A stretch of DNA of 45,929 nt from Helicobacter mehlei (lineage in GTDB: Bacteria > Campylobacterota > Campylobacteria > Campylobacterales > Helicobacteraceae), in contig NZ_QXQP01000013.1 of assembly GCF_003660265.1 (NCBI RefSeq), positions 1 to 45,929 of the forward strand, given 5' to 3'. The notes under the pieces were generated by a model. It was not told the origin of the DNA, searched no databases, and saw nothing but the letters and a program-made list of their open reading frames with translations. The first letter of the stretch is position 1. Each line of letters opens with the position of its first letter. Of this stretch, positions 1 to 10,157 are shown piece by piece. Both the position numbers and the translations under genes were made by a program.

Positions 1-38
1 AACCACTCCATCCAAGAGGAGGGGGATTAGTTTTTGGG

Positions 39-44
39 TATAAT
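39..44 (+). promoter_or_regulatory. -10 promoter element for the first operon
   Basis: A perfect TATAAT lies about 25 bases before the preferred ATG at 69. Helicobacter sigma-80 promoters usually have a good -10 and little conserved -35, so this is a plausible start site for the aminotransferase-murC-mutS2 operon. Transcription would begin near base 51. It is inferred from sequence only. Confidence 0.5.
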
Positions 45-68
45 AGGGTATTTGAAGTGGAGAATGTG

Positions 69-1196
69 ATGTTTGTGCCCTATCCCTTTGAACGCCTGCG
101 CGCTTTGCTGAAAGATTTAACTCCCCCGCATTGTTTAGACCTTTCCATTGGAGAGCCCCAACTACCCACCCCGCCCAGTATCCAAGAGAGTTTGAAAGCC
201 CATACGGAGGAGTTGCGTTTTTACCCCAAGAATGCGGGCGAGTCTTTTTTAAAACAAGCCCAAATAGATTTTGTGCAAAGGCGTTTTGGTGTGCGCTTGC
301 AAGCCAATCAACTAATCCCTACCTTTGGTTCTAAAGAGGTTTTGTTTAGCTTGCCTGTTTTTTATCTCCATGACAAAGAACACCCCAAGATTGCTTTTTG
401 CAACCCATTTTACCAAGTCTATTTAGCCAGCGCGCAAGTGGCTAAGGCACAGGTGATTGAGATGGAACTTAGCAAAGATAACCACTTTACCCCCACTTTG
501 GACCCCAAGCACAAGCCCCACATGGTGATCTTAAATTCCCCTAACAACCCCACGGGGCGCACACTTAGTCTAGGGGAATTAAAAGAATGGGTGCAAAAGG
601 CCTTGGATCAAAATTTCTTACTGGTCAATGATGAATGCTATAGCAATATCTATAGCGCATCGCCCCCACCCTCGATCTTGCAAGCCTGCTTAGAGGTGGG
701 CAATACAGAATTTAAAAATATCTTGGCGATCAACTCCATTTCTAAGGCTCTAAGTGCTCCCGGACTTAGAAGTGGCTATGTTGCTGGAGATGCACAAATC
801 CTACAGGCTTACCAAGTCTTTAGAAGTTACACGGGTTGTGCCATCCCCCTACCCCTCCAGCATGCCAGTGCGGTCGGCTGGAGCGACACACACGCCCAAG
901 AGCAAATCCGCCAAATTTATGCCCACAACCTCAACCTAGCCCAAGAAATTCTGCAAGTACCCATCTTCCCGTCTAGTTTTTATGTATGGCTAGAAGTGCC
1001 AGAGGGGCAACATTTTACGCGTTATCTTTATAGCAAAGGAGTCAAGGTCTTGCCCGGGGATTTCTTGGGGACTCAAGAGAGTGCGCAAACCAAAAACTTT
1101 GTGCGAGTCGCCCTAGTTTATCCGCCTGAAGTGCTCCAAGAGGCGTTGCACACGCTTAAAAATGCTCTTAGAAGCTACCAGAGTTGCGCATGCTAG
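69..1196 (+). CDS. PLP-dependent class I/II aminotransferase
   Basis: A fold-type I aminotransferase of 375 residues. It shows NSPNNPTGR (substrate and PLP contact), a DECY segment, and [15 protein letters not shown], which holds the Schiff-base lysine. In H. pylori the homologous gene also lies beside murC. By family it moves an amino group between an amino acid and a 2-oxo acid, and a role as succinyl-diaminopimelate aminotransferase in lysine and peptidoglycan synthesis is possible but not shown. A GTG at 57 would add four residues. ATG at 69 is preferred because GGAG at 59-62 then serves as its ribosome binding site. The end overlaps murC by seven bases, so the two are probably translationally coupled. 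Confidence 0.85.
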   Translation: MFVPYPFERLRALLKDLTPPHCLDLSIGEPQLPTPPSIQESLKAHTEELRFYPKNAGESFLKQAQIDFVQRRFGVRLQANQLIPTFGSKEVLFSLPVFYLHDKEHPKIAFCNPFYQVYLASAQVAKAQVIEMELSKDNHFTPTLDPKHKPHMVILNSPNNPTGRTLSLGELKEWVQKALDQNFLLVNDECYSNIYSASPPPSILQACLEVGNTEFKNILAINSISKALSAPGLRSGYVAGDAQILQAYQVFRSYTGCAIPLPLQHASAVGWSDTHAQEQIRQIYAHNLNLAQEILQVPIFPSSFYVWLEVPEGQHFTRYLYSKGVKVLPGDFLGTQESAQTKNFVRVALVYPPEVLQEALHTLKNALRSYQSCAC

Positions 1197-2524
1197 ATCG
1201 CCCCATCCACACTTATAAAATCCATTTAATCGGCATTGGGGGGATTGGCATCTCAGGGCTGGCTAAATATCTCAAGGCTCAAGGGGCTATTGTGAGTGGT
1301 TCAGACATCGTGGAAAGCTCCATCACACGCTATTTAAGAGAGTTGGGTATTCCTATCACCATCCCCCATGACCCCAGTGCCCTTAGCGATCAAGAAGTGG
1401 TGATTCACTCAGCTATTATCAAGGTGGATAATGTCGAGATCGTGGCGGCGATGGAGAAAAATTGCATCATTTTGTCGCGTAAAAAAGCCCTAGAATACAT
1501 CTTGGGCGATAAACGGGTGTTTAGCGTGTGTGGGGCGCATGGCAAGAGTAGCACAAGTGCGATGCTCAGTGCCCTATTACCCCATTTTGGGGCAATCATC
1601 GGGGCGACTTCTAAGGCCTTTGGCTCCAATGTCAAAGAGAGCAGTAGTCATAGCTTGGTCTTTGAAGCCGATGAATCCGATCAGAGTTTTTTACATTCCA
1701 ACCCCTATTGTTCTCTTGTTACCAATGCAGAGGTGGAGCATTTAGAGGGCTACAACTATGATTTGGAAGCCTTTTACAACGCCTATACCCAGTTTTTAAG
1801 CTTAGGACAAAAGCGCGTGATCAATGCCGCCGATCCCTTTTTAAAGGGTTTGGACTTGGAGGCTACCCACCTTGATCCCACCAAAGACATCAGCGACATC
1901 TCCTATTTTCTCAAAGACGATGAGCCCTATACCCGTTTTAAGTTTAAAGATTACGGCTTTTTTGAAGTTTGGGGCTTAGGGGAGCACACCGCTAGCAACG
2001 CCGCGCTGGCGATCTTGGCTGCTTTGGGTGAATTGCCCTTAGAAACCTTGCGGGCTAATTTGCTGGATTACAAGGGCATTAAAAAGCGTTTTGATATTTT
2101 GCAAAAAGACGCGCTTATTCTTATTGACGACTACGCCCACCACCCCACCGAAATTCGTGCCACCCTGCAAGCCCTGCAAACCTATGCTAACTTGACCCAG
2201 CAAGATAGAGCCATCGTGATTTGGCAACCCCATAAATTCTCGCGTTTATTAGACAATTTAACGGCCTTTCAGAGCTGTTTTACAAGCCCGTTAGTCAGCC
2301 AGCTTTATATTTTGCCTGTCTATCGTGCCGGTGAGCCCCCCCAAGAGGTCAATATGCCCCATCTTTTCAAGCACCTCCAGCCCACCTTTATTGATCGCAT
2401 GTGGCGCACCCAAGAGGGCTTGGGGCTATATGTGGGCGATCGCCTCATTTGCACCCTCAATCAAGGGCTTGTCATTGGTTTTGGAGCAGGGGATATTACT
2501 TCTCAGCTAAGAGGAGAATTATAG
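1190..2524 (+). CDS. murC: UDP-N-acetylmuramate--L-alanine ligase
   Basis: Cytoplasmic Mur ligase that joins L-alanine to UDP-MurNAc using ATP, the first peptide step of peptidoglycan synthesis. Visible landmarks are the N-terminal nucleotide-sugar motif [14 protein letters not shown], the ATP loop [20 protein letters not shown], and the C-terminal signature [10 protein letters not shown]. The P-loop has Ser-Ser where many MurC proteins have Thr-Thr. The length of 444 residues is normal. An in-frame TTG at 1184 is possible, but ATG at 1190 is more likely. The gene overlaps the aminotransferase in front and touches the next gene by one base, so it lies inside an operon. Confidence 0.97.
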   Translation: MLDRPIHTYKIHLIGIGGIGISGLAKYLKAQGAIVSGSDIVESSITRYLRELGIPITIPHDPSALSDQEVVIHSAIIKVDNVEIVAAMEKNCIILSRKKALEYILGDKRVFSVCGAHGKSSTSAMLSALLPHFGAIIGATSKAFGSNVKESSSHSLVFEADESDQSFLHSNPYCSLVTNAEVEHLEGYNYDLEAFYNAYTQFLSLGQKRVINAADPFLKGLDLEATHLDPTKDISDISYFLKDDEPYTRFKFKDYGFFEVWGLGEHTASNAALAILAALGELPLETLRANLLDYKGIKKRFDILQKDALILIDDYAHHPTEIRATLQALQTYANLTQQDRAIVIWQPHKFSRLLDNLTAFQSCFTSPLVSQLYILPVYRAGEPPQEVNMPHLFKHLQPTFIDRMWRTQEGLGLYVGDRLICTLNQGLVIGFGAGDITSQLRGEL

Positions 2525-2868
2525 TGGGTGCTTGGGCTGTCTTACTTTTGGTTTTAGTCCTGCTTTGGCTTTTATTAAGGGATTTTGGCTTGATTGGTTT
2601 GAAGCAAAAGATCAGTGCTATTATCCTCTTGGGGGCTTTGGGAGCTTTTTTGATGTTTTATACCTACAAGCAAGATCAGGAGAATCAAAACCAAATGGCT
2701 CTGCAACGCGCCTTTTTGCGTGGCGAGACTCTCATTTGTCGCCATGTCCATGTCAATAACAAAGAATTTAATTTTGTGGCGGGTACGCTGAGCTTTTTGG
2801 GCAAAAAAAACACCCCCAAGCAGGGCATGCTCTTGGATTTACAAACCTGCATGCTGGCTAAACCCTAA
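2524..2868 (+). CDS. small inner-membrane protein between murC and mutS2
   Basis: A protein of about 114 residues of unknown function. Two hydrophobic stretches (roughly residues 3-18 and 31-43) flank a short basic loop. The remainder, about 70 residues, is charged and contains three cysteines. The start is GTG at 2524, chosen because GAGGAG at 2511-2516 is seven bases upstream and the G of the murC stop is shared. Its last base is the first base of mutS2 (TAATG). A small gene also sits between murC and mutS2 in H. pylori, so the position is conserved. Confidence 0.75.
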   Translation: MGAWAVLLLVLVLLWLLLRDFGLIGLKQKISAIILLGALGAFLMFYTYKQDQENQNQMALQRAFLRGETLICRHVHVNNKEFNFVAGTLSFLGKKNTPKQGMLLDLQTCMLAKP

Positions 2869-5090
2869 TGTCTTTGATTGCCCAATTAGATTTAACACGC
2901 TTTATAGAACACTTTAGCACCTTTCTGGCCCGACCTAAAGATTTTGCCTTAAATCCGCTACCCCCTAACATTTGGGAACATTTGCAAGAATTGGAACACT
3001 TAGATTGCACACCTCCCCCTACGCTCATCTGTCTTAAAGACGCGCTCAAAGCTTTCAAAAAAGGGGGGTTGTGGCGTTTAGATACGCTGTTTGCTTTCGT
3101 GCAAATCGCGCGCTATTTTGCCTACCTCAAAGCCCTAGCCAACCCTAAACAACACCCGCATTTATATGCCTATTTAGATAATATCCACTTCCCCCCAGCC
3201 CTGCTAGAACTTGGCACGCACATGCAAGACACCCCCGCGCTTAAAAGCGGATTTTACCCCGATTTAGACGCATTGTCAGAGAGTCTAGCGCGCTTGCAAG
3301 CCCAGCAAAAAAAACTCTTGAATCAAATTTTAAGTAAGTCGGGCTTACAGCCCTATCTTGTGGATCGCCAAGTGCATTTTGTCAATGGCGCAGAAAGCTT
3401 ATTGGTCAAGCCCGGTTTTAGTGTGGCGATCAAAGGGCAGGTGATTTTGCGATCCCACATGGGGTATTTTTACATTGAGCCCTTAGAAGCGCGCGATTTG
3501 AGCCGTAAAATCCAAGAGGTGCAGAATAAGATTGAGGAAAACCTAGCGCGCATTTGCGCACATTGGAGCGGACTTTTACGCCCCCATTTTTTATTTTTGC
3601 GCTTTATCAACCACGAGTTTGACTATGTTGATCACATCATCGCGCGGGTGCAATTTGCCAAAAGCGCAAATTTGAGTTTTATCAAGCCTAATGACCGCGG
3701 GGATTTTGCCTTAAGCCACTTTGCCCACCCTAACCTCAACAATCCTAAACCCATTTCTTTGCGCTTTGATCGATCTCTTCTGCTCATCACGGGAGTCAAT
3801 ACGGGGGGTAAAACGATGTTGCTCAAATCCATTTTAAGCGCGGTGTTTCTAGCGAAACATTTTTTGCCCTTTAAAATCCACGCCCCCACTTCTAGCATTC
3901 CCCACATTGAAAATATCCAAGCTATTATCAACGACCCCCAAAATAGCCAAAATGACATTTCTACCTTCGCCGGGCGCATGCTAGACTTCCAACGTGCCCT
4001 AAACACGCCCCAACTCCTGCTAGGAGTCGATGAAATCGAGCTAGGCACAGATGCCTCAGAAGCTAGCTGTCTTTACAAGGTGTTATTAGAAAAATTAATG
4101 GCACAGGGGGCCAAGATTGTGGTAACCACCCACCATAAGCACTTAGCCTTACTCTTAGCCAAAAACCACGCCGTCCAGCTCCTAGCCGCCCACTTTGACC
4201 CCCAAGCCCAGCTCCCCACCTACACCTTTAGCCCCGGGCTCATTGGTAAGAGTTACGCCTTTGAAAGTGCCTTGCGTTATGGCTTATCCCCAGAACTTAT
4301 TGAGCAAGCCCGTGGGTTGTATGGAGCAGAACAAGAGAATTTAAACGCCTTGATTGAGCGCACCAGCGCGCTAGAACAAGAGCTAAGAGTCCAATACGCC
4401 CAGCTTGAAGAGGCTAAAAAGATCCATAGCCAACAAATCCAAGAGGAGCTAGAACAACTCCAAGCTAAGGCCCAAGCCCAGCAAGCCAAACAAAGCGCGC
4501 TGGAAAAGAGCTACCAGCAAGCCTTAAGAGCCTTGCAAGACACGCTTAAGGAATTTGAACGCACCCAAAATAAAAGCCACGCCCACCAGCAAATCCAAGT
4601 CATCAAGGCAAGCCTGACACAATCCAAGCCCACCCAAACCCTTAAGCCCCCTAAACCTCCAGCCCTCACGCAAGGCGCGTATGTACGCTACAAAAACCAG
4701 TTAGGCACAATTATGGGCCTTAATAAAGAGAGCTGTCTAGTGGCTTTAGACAATGGCTTGAAAATCAAGATCAACGCCCAAGAACTCACCTTAGCCACTC
4801 CCCCCAAGATTCCCACCCAAGTCAAGCTAGAGCGTAAGCCCACAGCGACAGCCTCCATGCGCTTAGATGTGCGCGCCCTAGAGGTGCTAGAAGCCTTGCA
4901 AGAAGCCCAAGACTTCTTAGCCAATGCGCTTTTGGCAGGCTTTGAAGAGGTCTTAATTGTGCATGGCAAGGGCAAGGGGATTTTACGCCAAGCCTTAAGA
5001 GAGTGGCTCAAAAAACACCCCAAAGTGATTGCCTTTGAGGACGCACCCTACAACTTGGGTGGCTCAGGCGCACAGGTGGTGAAAATTTAA
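2868..5090 (+). CDS. mutS2: MutS2-type endonuclease/ATPase with Smr domain
   Basis: A MutS2 protein of 740 residues. After N-terminal core regions comes the ATPase with Walker A GVNTGGKTMLLKS near residues 309-321 and Walker B LLGVDEIELGTDA near 384-396. A long Gln/Ala/Glu-rich coiled coil follows (about 485-580), and the C-terminus (about 665-740) is an Smr nuclease domain with LDVRA and HGKGKG. Helicobacter lacks the mismatch-repair MutS1. MutS2 in H. pylori suppresses recombination and helps repair oxidative damage, and in other bacteria the family acts on collided ribosomes. The start overlaps the stop of the previous gene by one base. Confidence 0.95.
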   Translation: MSLIAQLDLTRFIEHFSTFLARPKDFALNPLPPNIWEHLQELEHLDCTPPPTLICLKDALKAFKKGGLWRLDTLFAFVQIARYFAYLKALANPKQHPHLYAYLDNIHFPPALLELGTHMQDTPALKSGFYPDLDALSESLARLQAQQKKLLNQILSKSGLQPYLVDRQVHFVNGAESLLVKPGFSVAIKGQVILRSHMGYFYIEPLEARDLSRKIQEVQNKIEENLARICAHWSGLLRPHFLFLRFINHEFDYVDHIIARVQFAKSANLSFIKPNDRGDFALSHFAHPNLNNPKPISLRFDRSLLLITGVNTGGKTMLLKSILSAVFLAKHFLPFKIHAPTSSIPHIENIQAIINDPQNSQNDISTFAGRMLDFQRALNTPQLLLGVDEIELGTDASEASCLYKVLLEKLMAQGAKIVVTTHHKHLALLLAKNHAVQLLAAHFDPQAQLPTYTFSPGLIGKSYAFESALRYGLSPELIEQARGLYGAEQENLNALIERTSALEQELRVQYAQLEEAKKIHSQQIQEELEQLQAKAQAQQAKQSALEKSYQQALRALQDTLKEFERTQNKSHAHQQIQVIKASLTQSKPTQTLKPPKPPALTQGAYVRYKNQLGTIMGLNKESCLVALDNGLKIKINAQELTLATPPKIPTQVKLERKPTATASMRLDVRALEVLEALQEAQDFLANALLAGFEEVLIVHGKGKGILRQALREWLKKHPKVIAFEDAPYNLGGSGAQVVKI

Positions 5091-5212
5091 GGGGGAGTTT
5101 ATAAAAAAGCCACCTCCTTTCCTAACACTTTGGATACCCCCTCAAACAAACCTAAGGCTTCCTATGCTAGAATGCGCAACCAAGTAAAGCACAAGGGATA
5201 ATTGATGGGGTA

Positions 5213-5578
5213 TTGCGGGCATTAGTTTTACTGACCCTTCTGGTAGGCTATTCTAGGGCCTATGTTGAATTAGACGATGAAGGCAGAGGGTTGGAGTTAA
5301 GTTTTTCTAATTTATCAGTTTTGAGTATCGAGTCGATGATTGCCAGCAAAAAAGAAAGGCGTCTGTTCAATGCCATGGTCGATGCCTTGATTTTGGGAGA
5401 CATGAATACTGCCATTCAAAGATTGACGGCTTATAAGGGGTTGGGCTTGCGATCGGGTGCGTACGATCGCTTTGTGAGCAAGTGCCAAAAGCATGTCAAA
5501 ATCCACCTACCCGTTCTCACCAACGCCTCAAGCGTGTTGAGCGGTGCTTACCATGTCAGCTTCCATTGGCGTTTTTGA
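5213..5578 (+). CDS. small secreted protein, unknown function
   Basis: A predicted protein of 121 residues beginning with a typical signal peptide ([16 protein letters not shown]). The mature part contains a helical segment with [22 protein letters not shown] and ends in an aromatic VSFHWRF, which might suit membrane or outer-membrane contact. The start is TTG at 5213, with GGGG a few bases before it. No ATG is available in this frame, so the start is less certain than the frame. The last 51 bases overlap the end of mnmA on the other strand. I do not recognise a family. Confidence 0.65.
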   Translation: MRALVLLTLLVGYSRAYVELDDEGRGLELSFSNLSVLSIESMIASKKERRLFNAMVDALILGDMNTAIQRLTAYKGLGLRSGAYDRFVSKCQKHVKIHLPVLTNASSVLSGAYHVSFHWRF

Positions 5579-6610
5579 ACTCTTGGTGATCACCCCCCCA
5601 CCCAACACACAATCTCTTTGATAAACCACTAGGGCTTGTCCTAGTGCCACACCATAAACGGGCTCTTCAAAGTGTGCATAGATGATTCCATCTTTTAGGC
5701 TGATGTGTGCTTTTGTGGGCGTGCTCCTATAGCGCACCTTAACAAGATATGTGCCCTCTTGGAAGTCAATGGGTAGGGATTTATTTTGCGCTTCGATATA
5801 GCTAATGGCTAAGTCCTCTTTCTTGCCCACAATGATTTCATTTTGCGCCGGCGCAATGCCCATAACAAAATGTGGTTCATGCGCACCCTTGATGGTGAAA
5901 CCCTTACGCTTACCAATGGTGTAATGCATGTAGCCCTTGTGCGTACCAATAACCTCCCCGCTGGCATTACGCACAAGCCCTGCGGTATCAACCTGCAGAT
6001 GTTTTTTAAGCGTGTCAATGTAGGAAGTCTCCACAAAACAAATCTCTTGGGATTCTTTGTAAGTTTGCAAAGTCCCTAAAAAGGGCATGGCTTCTAGGGC
6101 TTTGGGCTTGATCTCCTCTTTGAGCAAATCGCCCAAGGGGAAGATAAGCGCATTAATCGCTCTTTGGGGCAGGGCATAGAGAAAATAACTCTGATCCTTG
6201 CTTAAATCGCGCGCCTCTTGAATGCGTAACACCCCCCGTACTTCTTGCAAGCGTGCATAATGCCCGGTGGCCATTTTTTCATAACCCCGATTGAGGGCAA
6301 ATTCTAGACCCAGCCCAAACTTCATCAGGGGGTTACACAACGCACAAGGGTTAGGCGTTTGCCCCTGTTGGTAAGAATCGATAAAGACTTGATAGACTTG
6401 TTGCTTGAAGGCTTCTTGCAAATCCAGCACTTCAAAGGGGATTTTTAAAAACTGTGCTACTTCTTGGCAGTTTTTAATATAAATGGCGTGCTTTTCCTCT
6501 TTGTCATGCAATTTCAAATATAAACCCAAGAGATCATGCCCGGCTTGTTGTAACAAATACGCACTATAGGAGCTATCCACCCCCCCACTCATCAAAACAG
6601 CGATTTTCAT
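5528..6610 (-). CDS. mnmA: tRNA-specific 2-thiouridylase
   Basis: MnmA thiolates U34 in the wobble position of Glu, Gln and Lys tRNAs, using ATP and relayed sulfur. The N-terminus has the PP-loop [14 protein letters not shown]. The catalytic cysteines are in [12 protein letters not shown] and SQEICFVE, and the central TGHYARL and C-terminal RYRSTPTKA segments match the family. At 360 residues it is of normal length, with a slightly long C-terminal tail. That tail is the part that overlaps the convergent secreted-protein gene. The gene appears to stand alone, with an A/T-rich palindrome separating it from purB upstream. Confidence 0.96.
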   Translation of the reverse strand: MKIAVLMSGGVDSSYSAYLLQQAGHDLLGLYLKLHDKEEKHAIYIKNCQEVAQFLKIPFEVLDLQEAFKQQVYQVFIDSYQQGQTPNPCALCNPLMKFGLGLEFALNRGYEKMATGHYARLQEVRGVLRIQEARDLSKDQSYFLYALPQRAINALIFPLGDLLKEEIKPKALEAMPFLGTLQTYKESQEICFVETSYIDTLKKHLQVDTAGLVRNASGEVIGTHKGYMHYTIGKRKGFTIKGAHEPHFVMGIAPAQNEIIVGKKEDLAISYIEAQNKSLPIDFQEGTYLVKVRYRSTPTKAHISLKDGIIYAHFEEPVYGVALGQALVVYQRDCVLGGGVITKSSKTPMEADMVSTAQHA

Positions 6611-6644
6611 TTAGGTTCTTTTAAGTTTGATGGGCAAGACTATA

Positions 6645-6662
6645 TTTTTTTAGCTAAAAAAA
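6645..6662. terminator. A/T palindrome between mnmA and purB
   Basis: A perfect 18-base palindrome, TTTTTTTAGCTAAAAAAA, fills the gap between the end of purB and the start of mnmA, both leftward genes. It has a T-run on either strand, so it could act as a weak terminator behind purB, but the stem is nearly all A/T. It might equally be a protein-binding site near the mnmA promoter. Confidence 0.35.
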
Positions 6663-6665
6663 GGC

Positions 6666-7979
6666 TTAACACCCAAAGACTCGCGTAAAAATCTTAGCGG
6701 TATTGGCTAAATAGTAGGGCAGATCAAAACACGCCTTGATGGCGTCCGGATCGACATGCTTTAAGCGCGTATCAGCTAAAAGATAGGTCAAAAATAAATC
6801 GGGCTCTCTACTCTGCCCTTGTTGCAAATGCGCCCAAACCTTTTGGGCACTCTCTTGCACAATGGCATAACTCTCCTGTTTGCTAAAGCCCAGTTTAGGC
6901 AATTCTAGCGACACCCGTTGGGAAAAGACCAACCCACCGGTTAAATGCAAGTTTTTCAGCATGTTCTCCGGATAGACCACCAAACTTTTTAATAGCGTGG
7001 TCAATCTATCCAACATAAAGTCAGTGGTGGTGAAAATATCGGGAAAAATAAAGCGTTCTACCGAGCTATGGCTAATATCGCGTTCATGCCAAAGGGCGAC
7101 ATTCTCCATCATCGGCACGGCATACCCCCTAATCATACGGCAAAGTCCGGTAATGTTTTCGCTCAAAACGGGGTTGCGTTTATGGGGCATGGCTGAGCTT
7201 CCCTTTTGACCCTTGCTAAAATATTCCTCCGCCTCATAAACTTCCGTGCGTTGGTAGTGGCGGATATTCACCGCAATTTTTTCACAACTGCTAGCCATTA
7301 GAGCCAAGGTATTGATCACACGAGCATGGCGATCGCGACCGATCACCTGATTGGTGATCTTGGCTACTTTAAGCCCCAAAATTTGGCAAGTGATTTCCTC
7401 TAGCTCCATAGGGACATGGGCTAAGTTTCCCATCGCCCCGCTCACCATACCAACGCCGATCTCTTCTAGGGCAATACGCAGGGCATCTAAATGGCGCTGC
7501 ATCTCCTCATACCACAACGCCCACACCAGTCCAAAGCTCATTGGCTCACCATGGATGCCATGACTTCTGCCGACCATCAAGGTTTCTTGAAACTCATAAG
7601 CCCGGGTTTTGAGCACGGCTAGAAGTTCTTGTGTATCTGTAATAATGATCTGCAAACTCTCTTGGAGTAAGAGAGCTAGAGCGGTGTCAATGCAATCGCT
7701 AGAGGTGATCCCATAGTGGAAAAAGCGTCCCTCGGGTCCCAAATTCTCACACACTGCATTGACAAAGGCAATCACATCATGTTTGGTGGTCTGCTCGATA
7801 GCATCAATACGCTCCAGGCTAAAATAGGCTTTTTGAATCTTGGCACAATCCTCTTCGCTAACAAACCCCAAGGCATGCCAAGCTTGCACAACCGCCTTTT
7901 CCACACGCAAATACGCCTCGAATTTATTTTGCACGCTCCAAAGTTGCGCCATCGGCGCACGCGCATAGCGATCGAGCAT
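6666..7979 (-). CDS. purB: adenylosuccinate lyase
   Basis: PurB cleaves SAICAR and adenylosuccinate, giving fumarate in purine synthesis. It belongs to the fumarase/aspartase superfamily. The signature loop GSSAMPHKRNPVLSENITG is present, with GRSHGIHGEPMSFG (catalytic His) and TSSDCIDTALALL. At 437 residues the length is normal. The first base of its start codon is the last base of the porB stop, so it is translated from the por mRNA. The same por-purB order is found in H. pylori, which supports the identification of the upstream genes as por. Confidence 0.97.
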   Translation of the reverse strand: MLDRYARAPMAQLWSVQNKFEAYLRVEKAVVQAWHALGFVSEEDCAKIQKAYFSLERIDAIEQTTKHDVIAFVNAVCENLGPEGRFFHYGITSSDCIDTALALLLQESLQIIITDTQELLAVLKTRAYEFQETLMVGRSHGIHGEPMSFGLVWALWYEEMQRHLDALRIALEEIGVGMVSGAMGNLAHVPMELEEITCQILGLKVAKITNQVIGRDRHARVINTLALMASSCEKIAVNIRHYQRTEVYEAEEYFSKGQKGSSAMPHKRNPVLSENITGLCRMIRGYAVPMMENVALWHERDISHSSVERFIFPDIFTTTDFMLDRLTTLLKSLVVYPENMLKNLHLTGGLVFSQRVSLELPKLGFSKQESYAIVQESAQKVWAHLQQGQSREPDLFLTYLLADTRLKHVDPDAIKACFDLPYYLANTAKIFTRVFGC

Positions 7980-8923
7980 TAAACTTTAGCTTCTTCGCGA
8001 CGTTGCAGGTATTCCCAACGCGCATCCACATCTTTTTGCAGAGATTCAATGATATGTTCGTTTTCTTTCTTAAACAAGTGGGCAAAGCGTTTTTGCACAC
8101 CCAAATAATCGCGCACGGGCAGGACATTGCGTGGGCGGTAGGTGATCTTGAGCTCCTTGCCATCAAAAATCTCAAAGAGGGGGAAGATCAGGCAATCTAC
8201 CGCCAAGTCGGTCATTTCAATCGCCAAACTAGAATGGTATTTCCACTCAGTTGGGCATGGGCTAAGTGCGTTGATAAAACAAGGTCCCTCTGTGTCTAGG
8301 GCTGTTTTGATTTTTTTGTGCATATCCTTCCATTTGTTGGGGGCAAGCTGGGCGGTGTAGGGGATGCCATGGGCTGCCATGATGAGGGGCAAGTCTTTTT
8401 TGCGCTCTTTTTTGCCAAAGCTAACCTTGCCTGCTGGCGTGGTGCTGGTGCTCGCCCCCATAGGCGTGCTCCCACTGCGTTGCCCGCCGGTGTTGGCGTA
8501 GTTTTCATTGTCCAAGCAAATATAGGTCATGTCATGTCCGCGCTCCAAGCACCCGCTAATGAATTGGAATCCAATATCATAGCTCGCACCATCGCCCCCA
8601 AAGGCGACAAATTTGGGGCGTTGCCCCTTGTATTTGCCCTTGTTAGCTAGGGCTTTATACATGCTCTCCACCCCACTAATGGCTGTAGAGCCATTCTCAA
8701 AGCCCACATGAATCCAAGGCACATCCCAAGAAGTGTGGGGATAGACAGCCGAACACACTTCCAAACAGCCCGTAGAATTGCCCAAAACAATGGGCCCCTC
8801 AATGGCGTTTAGCACTTCTCTAACAATGATTCCATGCCCACACCCCGGGCAAAGTAGGTGCGAACCTTCAAATTTCTCAGCCGATTGGCTAAAACTCTTG
8901 AGTGTTTTGACTTCTCTAACCAT
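7979..8923 (-). CDS. porB: pyruvate:flavodoxin oxidoreductase beta subunit
   Basis: The thiamine-diphosphate subunit of the four-part oxidoreductase that turns pyruvate and CoA into acetyl-CoA, CO2 and reduced flavodoxin. It has the cluster-binding LLCPGCGHG near the N-terminus and the TPP motif GGDGASYDIGFQFISG ending in LDNENYANTGGQRSG. Its 314 residues equal the H. pylori PorB length as I recall it. The order gamma-delta-alpha-beta-purB separates it from the related 2-oxoglutarate enzyme OorDABC. The family's oxygen sensitivity fits a microaerophile. Confidence 0.93.
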   Translation of the reverse strand: MVREVKTLKSFSQSAEKFEGSHLLCPGCGHGIIVREVLNAIEGPIVLGNSTGCLEVCSAVYPHTSWDVPWIHVGFENGSTAISGVESMYKALANKGKYKGQRPKFVAFGGDGASYDIGFQFISGCLERGHDMTYICLDNENYANTGGQRSGSTPMGASTSTTPAGKVSFGKKERKKDLPLIMAAHGIPYTAQLAPNKWKDMHKKIKTALDTEGPCFINALSPCPTEWKYHSSLAIEMTDLAVDCLIFPLFEIFDGKELKITYRPRNVLPVRDYLGVQKRFAHLFKKENEHIIESLQKDVDARWEYLQRREEAKV

Positions 8924-8933
8924 ATTTTACTCC

Positions 8934-10157
8934 TTAAAAAAAAGACAATTTAGGACCATTGAGTCCGATGAATTGTTGGGTGGGGTGGGTCAGCGTGCCT
9001 TTTTGTACATCCTGAACCAATTCGTCAAAAATGCCATCTAAATCTGCTTGGGTTAAGTCGCGTCCACCTAGCCCATAGATGTAATTACTCAGCACCGGAT
9101 GCTTACACCCTTTTGCCTGATACAGACTGGCGGCCAACTCGTTAAACATCGCGCCCATCGCACCTGAAGGCGAACTTTTATCCATAATGGCTAAGGCTTT
9201 GGCGTTTTTGAGCACCTCGCCGACTTGCTCAAAGGGGAAAGGTCTGAGTAAATGCGTGGTGACCACGCCCGCTTTAATGCCCTTTTGTCTGGCTTTCTTG
9301 GCAGCCACAATAGCAGATTCGTAGGTCGTACCCAACGCAAAGATCAACACCTCTGCATCCTCTGCCATGAAAGATTCCACAATGTGGTAACGCCGGCCTG
9401 TGATCTTGGCAAAATCGCTAAATACGCTCTCTAAAACGGCTTTAGAGTGCATGATGGCATGGTGGAGTTTGGCTTTATGCTCAAAATGCCATTCTTCCTC
9501 AGCCTGTGCACCATAGCTTACTGGACGATCAAAATCGAGCATGGGATGCACGCCCACATAATCTCCTACAAATTCATAAGCCACCTCATCGCTTAAGGGG
9601 CGGACATTTTGTACGGTGTGGGAGGATAAAAACCCATCTTGATGCACCATGACCGGCACGCGCACTTCCGTGTGCTCAGCCAGCTTAAAAGCCATCAAGG
9701 TAAAGTCATAGACCTCTTGGGGATTGCAAGTGCATAGATGGATCCACCCACTATCGCGCCCCAAATACATATCTGAGTGATCGCAATGGATGTTCAAAGG
9801 TGAAGCCAGCGCACGGTTAGCCACATTTAAAACGATAGGCAAGCGCATCCCAGAAGCTTGGTAGAGCACTTCAATCATCAGGGCAAAACCTTGCGAGCTA
9901 GTGGCGGTGCTCACCCGCCCCCCAGCAGCAGCGGCACCCACACACGCACTCATGGCGGCATGTTCGGACTCCACGAGCACAAACTCACCATCAATGTAGC
10001 CATTATCCTTAAAAGAGCCGTAATTTTGGATAATGGGCGTGGAGGGAGTGATAGGGTAGGCAGCCACAACATCTACTTGGGCTTGCCTGAGCGCATGCGC
10101 ACTAGCGGTACAACCATCCCATGCTTCCACTTCATTCATCGTGTAATTAGAAGCCAT
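8934..10157 (-). CDS. porA: pyruvate:flavodoxin oxidoreductase alpha subunit
   Basis: The 407-residue alpha subunit. It opens with EAWDGCTASAHALRQAQVDVVAAYPITPSTPI, the conserved start of the 2-oxoacid oxidoreductase alpha domain. STATSSQGFALMIEVLYQASG and the C-terminal ALAIMDKSSPSGAMGAMFNEL region follow. The start overlaps the end of porD by 11 bases, and an AGGGGGG stretch just upstream gives the ribosome binding site. It contributes to substrate and CoA handling in the complex. Confidence 0.93.
   Translation of the reverse strand: MASNYTMNEVEAWDGCTASAHALRQAQVDVVAAYPITPSTPIIQNYGSFKDNGYIDGEFVLVESEHAAMSACVGAAAAGGRVSTATSSQGFALMIEVLYQASGMRLPIVLNVANRALASPLNIHCDHSDMYLGRDSGWIHLCTCNPQEVYDFTLMAFKLAEHTEVRVPVMVHQDGFLSSHTVQNVRPLSDEVAYEFVGDYVGVHPMLDFDRPVSYGAQAEEEWHFEHKAKLHHAIMHSKAVLESVFSDFAKITGRRYHIVESFMAEDAEVLIFALGTTYESAIVAAKKARQKGIKAGVVTTHLLRPFPFEQVGEVLKNAKALAIMDKSSPSGAMGAMFNELAASLYQAKGCKHPVLSNYIYGLGGRDLTQADLDGIFDELVQDVQKGTLTHPTQQFIGLNGPKLSFF

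Noticed and set aside
7716-7982. Open frame on the plus strand opposite purB
   Set aside because: It is the reverse shadow of a well-conserved enzyme gene, with no ribosome binding site or family match.
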